From positions 1 through 64,000 of the forward strand of contig JABYQS010000059.1 of NCBI GenBank assembly GCA_022592435.1: a stretch of 64,000 nucleotides of DNA, given 5' to 3'. Within the stretch, counting starts at the first letter, position 1. Every line of letters starts with the position of its first letter. The translations under genes and the position numbers were made by a program. The notes under the pieces are model-generated. The model worked only from the letters and a program-made list of their open reading frames with translations. It was not told where the DNA came from and ran no database searches. This document shows positions 21,481 through 32,778 of the stretch, piece after piece. The stretch is from Cerioporus squamosus. Lineage: Eukaryota; Basidiomycota; Agaricomycetes; Polyporales; Polyporaceae.

Positions 21481-24179
21481 CGACGTTGGCTCATTTTGGG
21501 CACCTCGGACGCCGCCGGCCCCTTCCTTTGGTGAGGCGTCTAGGAGCAGGCGCTCCGTTTCTCAGCCGCCGCACAGCAACGCAAGGGCCCGCCGAAACGT
21601 CATGCATTCAGCGCAGCGGGCACACCACCACACATGCCAGCAAGACGGAGACACGCCATACAGATGACAGATCGCAGTGACATCCCAGCACGCGGACACA
21701 CAGAGGCGTGGCATACAGTCAACCAGAGCCGATTCCCAGATTTGAGACACATAGCAAGCGACACACACCACCGAGGCTATCGTAGCGTATTCAAGTCTCC
21801 ATCGACACTCACACCCCAGATACAGGAGGATCGGCACCACGCATCACGCCTGACTAGCACGCCCTCAGCGCCAGCAAGAGCGCACGCACGCCTATCCTGC
21901 CACAGACGGCCGCCCAACAGAGCGAGAACACGATACAATCAGGATAAGGTGAGGGGGGGTCATCGTAGCAAACAACAGGCCATACTGGCCCAGATACTCA
22001 GCGCACAACCGTCGGGAGGCATGGTAGGCTCCATTGCGACCATACTGCAGTTTTTAGCTCATATCAGTACAGACGAGAGCCCGTACAGAAGGCCACAGCA
22101 CGACTCTTCACCTTCCAGGCCACCAGCAAGCAACTATCACCGAACAGGACAAGGCACCACAAGCCCAGTAGGCACGGGCATCCATGTTTCAGCAGCCAGC
22201 GTAACCACTAGCGCGCCTCCCTTCGCAGAGGCACACCAGCGTGAGTTTTAAAGTGTTCATCAGGCAGCATTGGCGGCCCGTCGCTGAGACAGGCACCCGC
22301 AGATGTCGACTCACAGCGTTTTATCAGGCGCAGCTGCTGGTAGCGGCACCGTACCGTTTGGAGGCCCAGAACAGGGCCCCGGTTTACGCCGAGGTTATCG
22401 AACTATTCATATACACTACAGAGCTCCACAGAGCATACCTCCCCGCCAGCTCGTTCTAGCACTTTTGACAATGATCAGCCATTCGCTCAGATTCCAGAGA
22501 GTCCGCTCACACACGGACGTCTACTTCTCGTACAGGAGGAAGCACACATGAGGCCCAGGCTCCGCCTCTTGTCTCCGGCACACTACTAGAGGTACATTTG
22601 GCTATCACCCATCGGTTCAACACCCGGCACACCATCCGCAGGACACCATGAAGCGGTGCGTCGGGCAAGAAGAGTCATCACTCCGGCGAGATACAGGCTC
22701 ACAACAGCAGGAGACGACATTTAGGCCATGGTGGACAGCTCCGTACAGGAAGGGACGACACGACCCGTACGTCGGACCGCCACAGACACGTAGAGGTACG
22801 AGAGCCTTGCCACATGACCCAACAGCAGCACACCTCGATATGGACAAGGAGGCAAGGCGAGCACATTACTACGACGACAGCAAGCACGCTATGCTGAGCA
22901 TCATACCATTCGAGTCGACATCCCCGACACATGCCAAACGGACCTCAACACCAGCCCAGCAGGCGACATTGCTCCGCCAAATCATCAACAGGGTCACGGT
23001 GCATATATTGAGGTGATTGCTTACCCTCACTCACGGAGGGCAGCGGGCTTCGCCACATTTGAACTCATGCAGGTCTGCAGGCCGAGCTTCCTCACGAGTT
23101 CTGCCCAGATGCTCAGACTGGCTGACGCTTCACCACAGGGGTGCCGTCACAACACCACCAGCATAGCGAAACCCACGAGCAAGGCCATTCGGGCCCGCAA
23201 AGTCGTGTCGTACCTCAGCATCAAGCTAGGCCCTCCAGCACGACACACCATGCAGCATACCGGCAGCATCAAGCCAACAGACGGAGCCCCGCTACGCAGC
23301 GACAGACACACTCAGCGCACTTCCATAGGAGCAGGATGGTCACGAAGGCCACACGAAGACGAGGGCCGAGATGCCCCACACCGGTACGCTCGCCACTAAC
23401 TCATCGCCCAGCCCCCAACTCACCAGGTCACCATGACCCAAGTCACTTATCGTTCCAGGGGCACAACAGCTACATCGAAGTAGGCTCGAGAGGCCCTCTC
23501 ATAGTGCCCTGCACACGACGCGCGTAGCAGACGAGCGGTCACCCCGGACATTCAGCAGGCCCAACATGTATCTTTTTCAGACCCGTACGTACATCGCACA
23601 GAGACGATCTGACCAGACTACCCTAGAACGCATTCAGCGCAGCCCCTCGGCCTGCCACATAAACCAGCGCGCCCCACACCGTACTCTTCAACAGCCATAG
23701 ACCCGCCCTCCAACCAGCAGCGCGTACGACGCCGAGATCCATACAGCCAGGGCACCGCGACCGGCACCTGGGGAGGCAGCACACCCCCAGCCAGGGACAG
23801 CCTCGTCTGGCCAACACAGTACAAGAGTCAATGCTAAGCTCAGCTTCGAGGAACTAGCACACATACCCATATACGCCGCAGCGCAACCAATACCAGATCC
23901 ACCAGTACACAGCACCTGCACGTCCGGTACACCACGCTAGGGGCGGTCCTGCGCGACGAGGTGACTAGGTCGCATATTTGAGCAGCACTACAGATGTCGC
24001 CATGAGAAGGAGCGTGGGGATGAGACACGGCACCAGCGGAGGGAGGCGACCATGCTCTCGGATGAGACGGAACAGGAGGCGCAACATCGCGGACGACGAC
24101 GAGGTTTACAGGAGCAGGTGCAGGATGCAGCGTAGCAGGCGCGAGGAAAGGACAACGAGCGGGGGCAGGGCAGAGCGAC
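21481..24179. other. LINE 5' region with strong strand bias
   Basis: About 2.7 kb with no convincing gene. The plus strand is rich in A, C and G but poor in T, so the sense (minus) strand is A-poor. The low T content removes stop codons, which explains long antisense ORFs such as 21634-22251. No poly(A), terminal repeats or known TE domain marks a separate nested insertion. Confidence 0.4.
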
Positions 24180-24545
24180 GAGACATACCTGCAGGTGGAA
24201 GCCCAACCCCGCATCCGCTCACCATCTTCACACACTGAAGGTGCCCACTCGCCATATCCAACCGCCCATCCACCTCACCTTCAGGTCGGTGCGACAGGCG
24301 GGAGAAGGCCTTCATCGGGCGAGCGTGACAGCCCACAAGGGGCGAGACCGACCACGGCAGCCAGCGGCGTCAGCGAGCTCAGATGGTAGCAGGAGGACGC
24401 AGGAGATGGCAGCGACGAAGCAGGAGCAGCGCAGTCGTAGAGGACAAGCACAGAGACAGCAGCAGGAGAGCGCGCCCGAGGCTAAGAAGGGAGGAGTTTG
24501 CGTAGCGCACCCGGCAATGACCGGCCAGCGTTTGGCAGCGAAGTT
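24180..24545 (-). repeat. Diverged direct repeat, copy B (LINE 5' region)
   Basis: Partner of 21115-21480, offset by about 3.07 kb. It begins GAGACATACCTGC and contains AAGCCCAACC, CACACACTGAA and ACAGGCGGGAGAAGGCC, then a purine-rich tract with AGCAGGAG motifs. On the minus strand it again places GCAGGTATG at its end, a potential start or donor. Confidence 0.45.
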
Positions 24546-24720
24546 ATCCTGCACGCAGCCAGGCCCGAGCACCCGGGCAAAGTCAGGTGACCAATGCCAG
24601 TCACAGCACACGCAGGAGCCACAGCGCGTCATAGCACACCCCATGACGACAATATCATGACATAAGCATAGCGTCATATCAGTATTTACCTAGCCTAGGC
24701 TTTTTACAGTAAGTACTCGA

Positions 24721-25305
24721 CTAGCTAGCACCTGGCTTCCAAGCGCCGTACTGGTCCGTGATTTTCCGATCGCGCCGGCGGGTTTTAGGATCCGGGAAGC
24801 GACATTTAACTGGGGGGGTAACGCCCCCTCCCAAGTTGTCCACCACCACCGCCCCGACGCACTTCGGGTCCGCTACACGCCCTTCGTCTTCGAGCAGACG
24901 CGCCATCCACTCTGCCAAGTGGCCATCTCCACTTGCATCCGGCGCTTCCCCCGGCACAGGAGGCGCCGCGACGACCGCCCACTGGACACCATGCTCTGCA
25001 CGGGCATTCCGCACCAGCAGGACCACCTTTTCAGACCCGAAACTCCTCATGCCTTCCACCTGTCCCACGATTTGCGGATCGTAGACGTCGAACAAGTTCG
25101 TCCCTGGCGGGACGTGGAGGGTGCGGTAGACCATAGGCGAAATGGCAATGACCTGGACGTGGTCGCCGAGCTGCATTTTTGCAGGCAGCGGGGATGGGGC
25201 GCAATATGCATGGACGGACGCAGGGAGTGGCTGGTCGGGGAGGGATAGCGCAAACTGGTCTCTCCAGCGGGCGTAGAGTCGGTGGACAACGATGGTGGAC
25301 GCCAT
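24721..25305 (-). CDS. Uncharacterised 194-aa ORF in the LINE 5' region
   Basis: An intact ORF with a real ATG (25305), the first ORF downstream of the element's 5' end. The protein looks like genuine coding sequence, not low complexity: it starts MASTIVVHRLYARWRDQF, has a hydrophobic central stretch (EKVVLLVRNARAEHGVQWAV) and ends in a basic tail (RFPDPKTRRRDRKITDQYG). I recognise no domain and see no zinc finger, coiled coil, signal peptide or membrane helix. Position and strand make it a possible ORF0 of the retrotransposon, or a host gene fragment captured with it. Nothing in the sequence supports a specific function. Confidence 0.55.
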   Translation of the reverse strand: MASTIVVHRLYARWRDQFALSLPDQPLPASVHAYCAPSPLPAKMQLGDHVQVIAISPMVYRTLHVPPGTNLFDVYDPQIVGQVEGMRSFGSEKVVLLVRNARAEHGVQWAVVAAPPVPGEAPDASGDGHLAEWMARLLEDEGRVADPKCVGAVVVDNLGGGVTPPVKCRFPDPKTRRRDRKITDQYGAWKPGAS

Positions 25306-25944
25306 GCCTTGTATGCCGTAGTATGCGAATCGTTATGTACCCTTCATGCCACCGAACTATGCCCAGGATATGCAGCATCACAGCGAAGCACTGGAGCTTA
25401 CAACCAGGGGTGACAAGGGCTGACTGTAGAATGTAGCGGTCAGCCAGCCATGGACGTAAGCAGGGGTCGAGGCCCAGGATCGGCCAGTGACGTACCCTGT
25501 TGGACCGAGCCGCACCCGCTCCCGCAACCAGCAGACTACAGCAGCAGACAGGCGAGCAAGAGAAGACGGCGGGCAGCAGCCAGCGTATCGTATGTCGCCA
25601 CGATCAATATATGTCGGCTTCCCAGCCGGGCAAGCGCCAAATCACGTGCCGCTTACATATCTCCGGTCTCTTTCAGCTGACTCACTGCTGCAACATCGAC
25701 CAGCGACGAACACACCAGCAAGCATATCACGGCCACCCCAGGCCCGCAACCAGATCGCTAGCTGCGGGACACCAGGCAGCATGTGGAGACACATGAGAGG
25801 CACGCTCAAGGAGCACCGTCACAACAGGAGTGCTTTCACTCCAGCGCCCAGGCGCACAAGCCGCAGCATGTTCAAAACACAGTCCAAGCTGCCGACGGCA
25901 GCCCCAGCAGGTAAGCTGGAGGTCACTCAAACGTATCTACGGCA

Positions 25945-25955
25945 GGGGGGGGGGG
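25945..25955 (+). repeat. Poly(G) run near the LINE 5' end
   Basis: Eleven consecutive G (C on the element's sense strand), about 100 bp inside the 5' boundary. It may form secondary structure in the leader RNA or be an assembly-prone homopolymer. Confidence 0.7.
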
Positions 25956-26050
25956 CAAAATGTATTGCAGGATACCCCAGAGCGACCATCCCGGCAGGGA
26001 CAGGACCGTGGGAATTCACCAGATGGTGGTGGTGTGGGGAAGAGGAGCGC

Positions 26051-26067
26051 GCAGCGATCAGTTTCTG
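26051..26067 (+). repeat. LINE target-site duplication, 5' copy
   Basis: GCAGCGATCAGTTTCTG, identical to 12966-12982. It sets the 5' boundary of the minus-strand element at 26050; host spacer DNA follows up to the SHPRH-like gene. Confidence 0.93.
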
Positions 26068-26537
26068 AGTTCAGCACCACAGTCAGTCAACGGATTCTTG
26101 TACATATTTCGAGAGTTTTGGACATTCGTGAGCTGCCACGTGCTGCCGGCGAGGAGCGTTGTTTGCTCGTGTTGGGCAAAAGCTTTCGATCCTAACACGC
26201 ACAAATACCTTTGGGCGCTTACTGACATAGATTATCTGCCATAGTGCACTGTTCGTTGTCTCTCTATTGAACTTAGACCCTGGTGGGCCTGTTTGCAATC
26301 AAATATCTTAGTTCACTGTGTATGTGAGGTATACGTAGGATGCATGAGTCTCGCCAGGCAACTTGCAAGTGGAGCATCTCTCCCTTTAGCGCTTGATGGG
26401 ACCTAGTAGCGCTTCTACGCAAATTCTGCGGAACCGTTGAATCTCTACAACGCCATGCCCGCCCAGTATCTACCATCTAGTCTGTATACGTTGGAATGGG
26501 AATGTCCAAAGCAAAGCAAGAAAGTTGCAGAAGATCA
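26068..26537. other. Host spacer 3' of the SHPRH-like gene
   Basis: AT-richer intergenic DNA between the LINE and the stop codon of the next gene. No ORF or repeat was recognised. Together with 12767-12982 it makes up the pre-insertion spacer. Confidence 0.5.
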
Positions 26538-29500
26538 TTACTGTATGCGTGAAGGTCCAGCGACAGCATTCTCCTGTACACCTCTCCCAGTAGCTCGCCC
26601 TTCAGTTTGCCACTGCTGAGAGGCCGCACTCCCATCGCGCTCGGATACCTGTGCCATCGTCTCGTCTGGAGGCAGTAAATACTCGATGTCCTCGAACATA
26701 TGAGGGAAGAATATCGCCAGCATATCCTCCGTCCTGTCGAAACGCATGTCAGCCGCAGCAGACACCAGGAGTACAGCCTACAATCACTTACTTGTACACG
26801 AAGTCGCCCTTCTGAACCTTCTTGGTCGGAGCGTCGACCTGCTTCTTGTCGGAGTCGGCCGCGAATGGCGTTACATTCAAGTGGCCAGAAGCATTCTCGC
26901 GAGTGTACAATGAGAGTCCCTGCTTCGCGGCGAGGTCGAGAATGTTGCGCTCGACTGTGTCTTCCGCGTAGTAGCAGTACACTGGACGGCAGAGTTGGAA
27001 CTCATACTACACATCATGACCTCAGCACGCACCTTCAGTTGGGCGAGTCTGACCCATACGATCGATTCGCGCGATAGCTAAATGTGTACATCAGCGAAAA
27101 GGCTATAAGGCCTGCCAGCTAGGAAACTGACCTTGAACTTCGAAGGCATGATGTACGACACTTTCCACGAGGAACACCCTTGACGCGCAGGTGACGTTCA
27201 GCCCAGCATTCTCCCGTTCGCCATGTAAGAGGAGCACGCGGATTGTCGGGTCGGTTCTGAACTTCTTAGCCGCATTCTGTCGCCCGGTGTTCTGGTCAAT
27301 CCGCAAGCAGGAGATACCTAAGGACCGTGTCAGAGATAGAGTCGCTTGAGCCGACTGTATATACTCACCATTGGCCCTCAACGCATGTTGGATAACTAGG
27401 AGATAAACGTAGGTGAGTGTAACCCCGCCGCACCCGACACACTGCGACGCACTGAGCAAGGAATCGGCCCATGCCGAGAAGATGATGCTCTTCGAACCGG
27501 AATCCGTGACATCAAGGTACAGCAGATGCCGCACCAACGTCTCGATCTTGCTTCCGTAGCTGCCATGACACTCCATGGCCAGAATATCCTGCATGACGTC
27601 GGGGCTGATGATGTTGTACTGTATCTCACGTCGCGAAGTTGGCATGACCTCGTTGTTCCCGAGTATCTTCGGCGGAGGCTTGACTGTCTCACCGGGCTTG
27701 TTATCGACCGTGAACCGCTGCAACTGGTCAGGATTGAGTGGCACCCGACAAACGGGGCACGCTTTGCCCTCAGGACGTCTGATCCACGCCTTCATGCAGT
27801 CCTGTATGCAAAGTCAACAGTCATCAGTTGAGTGACAACGTCCGACAACCAAACTCACCTCGCAGTAGACGTGAGCACTAGATTACCAACGCATACGCGC
27901 CTGAGCATATGTCAACACGACCTAGGGTTAGGACGTACCATTGAGTGATGTAACCCCGCACGAATTCGCATTTGCATAGGATGCAGGTCTTGTCATCCTC
28001 GTCCAAAGTGCCCTCTTCATGCGACTTGCTCAGATTGTCCATGTACCGCTGCCGAGCTCGTGCCGCGTTGATCTTCGTCTCCAGATTGGCCTGCTGTTGG
28101 CGGAGCTCCTGCAAAGCGTCGGCCAACGAGCCTTCCCACTCAGCCTCGGCGACAGTGTCCGAGATTTCCTGAAGCTGTCGGAAGTAACTAGGTACACTGA
28201 ATCAGCACAGGCGGAGTCGTGGATTGGCAATGCGTACGCGATACGCTCGTTGAACGCTCTCCGGAGGTGCGCCAGATCGTTTTGCAGACGTTCGATCAGC
28301 TTGCCTAGTGGTGAAAGTCAGTCAGTTCGAAGCTTTAACAGGGTTCGTAGACTTAGTTACCTTGCCCGGCTATGAGTGACCTCAGCTTGGCGACCGCTGC
28401 TTGTGCGAGGACTTTCTCGGGATCGTCCTTCTTTTGGATGGAGACTGCGACGTTGTTCAGATCGACCATGATGCTCTTGATCGCGCGTCCGTGGTCGAAC
28501 TCTTCGAGCAATGCCTTGCGCGCGTCGTGGAGGTCCTTGGCCATTACCTGGTGCTCGGGGCGCATCTCCTGATCGTCGAGCTTATCCAGAACGATGGGCT
28601 CTTCTTCGAGCTCGATCTCTCCACGCAACTCTGCACGCTTCTTCTGGGCGGCATTCATCTTGCGCGCTTTCACTTCCCGAACGTCGTGAGCAGCCAAGAG
28701 GGTCCGCTCTGCTGTCAGCGTCTCTCTCCTGTCGGCGAGCAGCGCTGCGTAAGCTTGTAGGTACGCTTCGGCTTCGCCTTGCGTATCGAGATTCCGCGAA
28801 TATTCTTGTCCGTCCGCGCCGTCGCCGCTGCTGCCAAGCGGCTGTGTCAAGAGCGCGATGAGTTTCTTCCTCCACTCCCAGAGAAGTGTAGATTGCTGAT
28901 TGAGGAGACCCTCAATGAGCTCGTCACCTTCCTCCATCTGAAGAAGCGGTCAGGATCGAGCATTCACCATCAGTAAGAACGCCATACGAGATGATCAGAC
29001 TTGATGCCGCCCTTGCCAAGATACGGGACCTTGATGTACAGGTCCTCCTCCTTCAAGGACTTCACGACTTGATCGTGATCCAGGTAAGTCATGGCCTTCT
29101 CAGCGGCCTCCTCGGTTCCTGGGGTCAAAGTGAGTTACATTTCACGTACGCTTGTCGACGACACTCACCTTTCAGGAGTTGCCTACGGAGGTCTTCAGCC
29201 GCTGCGTAAGCCTCGTTCTCCGAGTTCTCATAAGACTTCCCCAGGACGTGATACACGTCTCCTTGCAAGAACTTGATCTTGTGGAGGATGATCCGAGCTT
29301 CACGCAAGCGCTGGTGCAACGACGTTCCTTTCGCTCTGTGCGCGTCTCCAGCTGGATTCTTAGGGATACCCTCTTCGTCTTCTTCGAGGTCCAGGTCGGG
29401 CGTTTCGCTCTCATTTCGTGCGCGGCCCTTGCCTTTGTCCTCAGTCTGGTCCTGCTTGCTCTTGTCGCTCTGCGCAGCAGAGGACCCTTGACGGCGCGAT

Positions 29501-32500
29501 GCTCTGAATTCGGCCTTGAGTCGCTCGCCCTCTTTCACGTGCTCGGCCAGAGCCTCCTTGAGATCCGCAACGAGTTTGTCCGCTTCTTGTTCGCCCTCGA
29601 TGAGCAGATCAAGCGCTTGACGGTAGCGGTTCCGGTTGCCATCCTCTTGCTGGATGAGCTGTGCCAAGGTAGTCATGATAGCAACCCGGTTCTTCCTGTC
29701 GTCCATGTAATTCCTCCAGTTCTGCTCTCGCATTGCCTACGGTACGAAAACTATAAGCCACGGCCTAATTGCCCATAAGTGAGATAACATACGTCTAGCA
29801 CCTCAGCCATGCTCTTCAGGACGCCGGGCTTGTGCAGCTTGTCGACAGCGTTTACAGCAAGTTGACCAACTTGCGGATGTGTGCAGAGACCACGCAGTCG
29901 GCGGAGCCAATACCGGAGCTTGGCGACATCGGCTTCCCAGTTCTCCGTAGCTGCCACTCCCCGCGCATCAAGGCCAAGGTCCAGTAACGCAGCATCCAGC
30001 GTCTGGTCGTACACCTACGAGTACCCCGTTCAGCAAACGCGGAGACTTCATGAAGGACAAGAACACGGACGTGACGCTCGACACGACCGAGCTCGATAGG
30101 TACAAGGTATCGAGTTTGAGGAGGTATAGTCAACTCATCCTTAACGGCCGCCTTCATGGTTCTGCAAACGACGCGGTCGGTGCGGAGATATCGCAGAAGG
30201 GAAGAGCATTCCTACCTGACAGCGTAACGGCGGAAGAGCTCCGTGAACTCGTGCATATATCCGGGAAGTTGGAGACGTAGCCACGCCCGGGGAACGTCGA
30301 TAACGGAGCTGACTCGCAAGAATCTATGAGGCAAGAATCAGCAATGAAGGTTGGAGTCTCCTGGTAGACGCAGACGCACTTCAGGACATGGATGAGGTCA
30401 GCAACTTGAGAACGTGCTGGCGTGCCCGAGACAGCGAACGAGGACAAACGAGGAATCAGAGAAACCATCTCCCTTGTCGTGCATATCAACATCAGCACTG
30501 ACAATGTGACTATAGGCTCACTAGTACGCACTCCGTTTTTCCTCCTCCGACCATCTGCACTTCATCCATGATGACGCGGTACCACTCGCACATGACGAGC
30601 GGACTACGGGACCGATGCACAGTGCTGTACTTGACGAATGCCCTGCGCGGCCGCGTCGGCGGAGGTCGCGCAACGCCCAAATCCTGCTGCAGGACATTGT
30701 ACGTCGTGATACACACGTCATGAGTGTTCACATAAGCACACCAGTCAAGGATAGGTTGCTCCTTCTCGTCCTCGTCGCCAGCTTGCGTTGACTCTTCGTC
30801 GTCCTCGTCGACATCCATGTCGTCGTCGTCGTCCGCGAGAGCCTTCCTCTTACCTTTCGTTGCTCGTGCAGGCTTTTTGGACTTGGCCCTGGGCTTCGCC
30901 TTCTGCTTCTGCCGCTTCTCACGTTCGATTGCGACATCCCGCTCAGAGATAGGAACAGGGACCTTCTGCCAACCCTCATATACAAGAACCTTCAACCCGG
31001 GCGCATGGGCTGCGAGCTCATCCGCCCATTGCGGTGCCAGTGACGGCGGTGTGACGATAAGCGTTGTCTGCGAGAAGATTAGCCAGGAAAAACAGGAAAA
31101 ACACAAGGCGTACCTTAATTTCCTTGACGTCAATCTGTGCTTCCGGATCCCATCTCTTGTTGACGGGTGAGCGGTCAGGAGCAGGGTTCATCATGATAGT
31201 TGAGATACACTCCAAAGTCTTCCCCAGCCCAGGTTCCTCAGCAACGATGCCCCCGGGGGCATCCTCGTCCCACTCGTCATCATGGCCGGTCGGACGGCTG
31301 GGAGTAATGACCCCCCGTAAACGGTTGACGTACCAAGTCTCCTCGGTAGAGACTGCAAATGCATCCCAAAACAGCGGCAGCGGCCTGGATGCGAGATCCA
31401 TGTCGGATACAGGGATGATGTCTCCGTTGGGAGTCACGATCTTCCCCTCGCGCTCCATCATCCAGGCTACAGTTCGACGCTGGAACGGGAGCAAAGTTGG
31501 CTGGAGCTCCTCCGGTTGGAGCGCGTCGTATGCCGCTGGTGAAGGGAGTGCCGGTGCGGGTCTAAGGATGGAGAAAAGGAAAGGGATGTCGGTGTGGCCT
31601 CGGAACGGATCCGACACCGGTGACTGAGGAGGGAATAGATGCACGAATAAGCGGCGCTGGGCTTCTTGGACCTCAGCTACGCGGGTGTTCTCTGAGGCCT
31701 TGGAGGCAGCCGCGACGGGCTCGAAGATCTTCGGGCAGACGAAAGAGCAATCGACGTGGACACGTAGAAAGAACGGCATTAGGTCTGGAGACTGCGCCGT
31801 TGACAAGACGAGATATAGGTGCACGTCCATCCGAGCTCGACCGCCATTGGCTAGGATCTGAAAGGCCTGCAGGGGGTCGTGCAAGGGTCTACCGCGTTGG
31901 CTGATGTCGTAATCTTCGAGAAGAAAAGCATGGCGCAGGTCCGGCAGCTTGCCAATAATCTGTGAATGGTCATCCCTGTCGCGCACGTACATGGGAGGCC
32001 AGGAGAAGTCGTCCACCGAAACCAGACCCATGTCCACCACGTGGGAGTCCTCCACGGTCGCAGCGTACGCGGTGAGCCACTCCCGTAACGCATTCTCGTG
32101 TTCAACCCAACCCAGCGCCTGCGCATCCTCGTCACTAACACAAGATGGATAGCCGGTGGTCGCAGTGGTATAGCGAATGCGGAAGACGCGCTGATAGGCA
32201 TGGAATAGCCGTTCTTCTTCGGTGTCCGAGATAGAGATGGCATCGTCGACGGAAACCTTGACGCGTTTCCGGGCGCCGCCCTCCGAGTCTGAGTCGTGAC
32301 GTCTCTTATTGGAGGCGACACTGGTCTTGGATTGCTTCGTGACTGCGGAGGTGGTTTTGCCCTTGCCTGACGCCGTATCAAAGCCCGTCCGTTCGCGGAG
32401 AAGCGCGAGGATTTTGGCGCATGACAGACGCGGTTGGCCTTCCTGATTGTCAGAAAACCACTCGGGTCGCAAGCGCAGGCATTCTGTGTGGTCGCTCTCC

Positions 32501-32511
32501 TCCGCAAGCAT
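26538..32511 (-). CDS. SHPRH/IRC20-type SNF2 ATPase with RING
   Basis: Eighteen exons, all phases consistent, give 5052 nt and 1683 aa: 32511-31114, 31067-30532, 30472-30380, 30323-30216, 30161-30071, 30014-29793, 29736-29169, 29118-28988, 28937-28361, 28304-28238, 28187-27939, 27877-27859, 27801-27453, 27395-27369, 27317-27132, 27077-27033, 26981-26792, 26733-26538. The SNF2 N-lobe shows IVAEEPGLGKTLECI (ATP binding, about residue 430), TLIVTPPSLAPQWADEL, MDEVQMV (DEXQ box) and SFAVSGTPARS. A helical region of about 500 residues follows, then a RING: CILCKC, CAHVYCEDC, CPVC (about 1330-1370). Last is the C-lobe (KSIIFSAWADSLL, CLRIDQNTGRQNAAKKF, AIARIDRMGQTRPTEV). A RING between the helicase lobes is the layout of SHPRH and yeast Irc20, nuclear E3 ligases in DNA-damage tolerance. 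The RING is assembled from three exons, one of 19 nt. Confidence 0.93.
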
Positions 32512-32778
32512 GAGGGGCAGGGGGATGATGGTGGTTCGAGGTCAAGAGCTTGCAGAGGGACTCCGCCCGCGTCGCGACAGTTACGTGCACCGCGTCGCGT
32601 GTCACATGACCGTCCGCCACCGGCCCCGCACCTTGACTCCTCAGAGTCTTCTGCGGTTAAGTCTACGGCGGGGTGCGGGTATCAGTTCTGACCGGAACCG
32701 CGACCGTGCATAGGTCATGTATGATACAGTAAGGTACATCATGCAGCAAGGTGATCCTCATCGATGTCCTTCCACCAG

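Larger units (their letters stand above)
12983..26050 (-). mobile_element. Non-LTR (LINE) retrotransposon, 13.07 kb
   Basis: A complete-looking LINE on the minus strand, 5' end at 26050 and 3' end at 12983. It ends in 17 A (minus strand; 12983-12999) and is flanked by a perfect 17-bp target-site duplication. In element order it has: about 0.75 kb of leader; a 194-codon ORF (25305-24721); 3.6 kb of skewed, mostly non-coding sequence; a spliced Pro-rich ORF (21119-20383); ORF1 (20160-18607); ORF2 (18172-13127); and a short 3' UTR. ORF2 has apurinic-type endonuclease, RT, RNase H and a CCHC finger, the order seen in the Tad1/I-type groups (clade is inference). It sits between the Msb1-like and SHPRH-like genes. 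Removing it leaves a spacer of about 0.7 kb, normal for this genome. Intact ORFs and perfect duplications indicate a recent insertion. At 13 kb it is far longer than the usual 4-8 kb, so part of the 5' region may be a nested or captured sequence. Confidence 0.9.

Noticed and set aside
21634..22251. 205-codon plus-strand ORF inside the LINE 5' region
   Set aside because: It is antisense to the element and open mainly because the strand is poor in T, hence in stop codons. Composition is Arg/His/Pro-rich without a domain.
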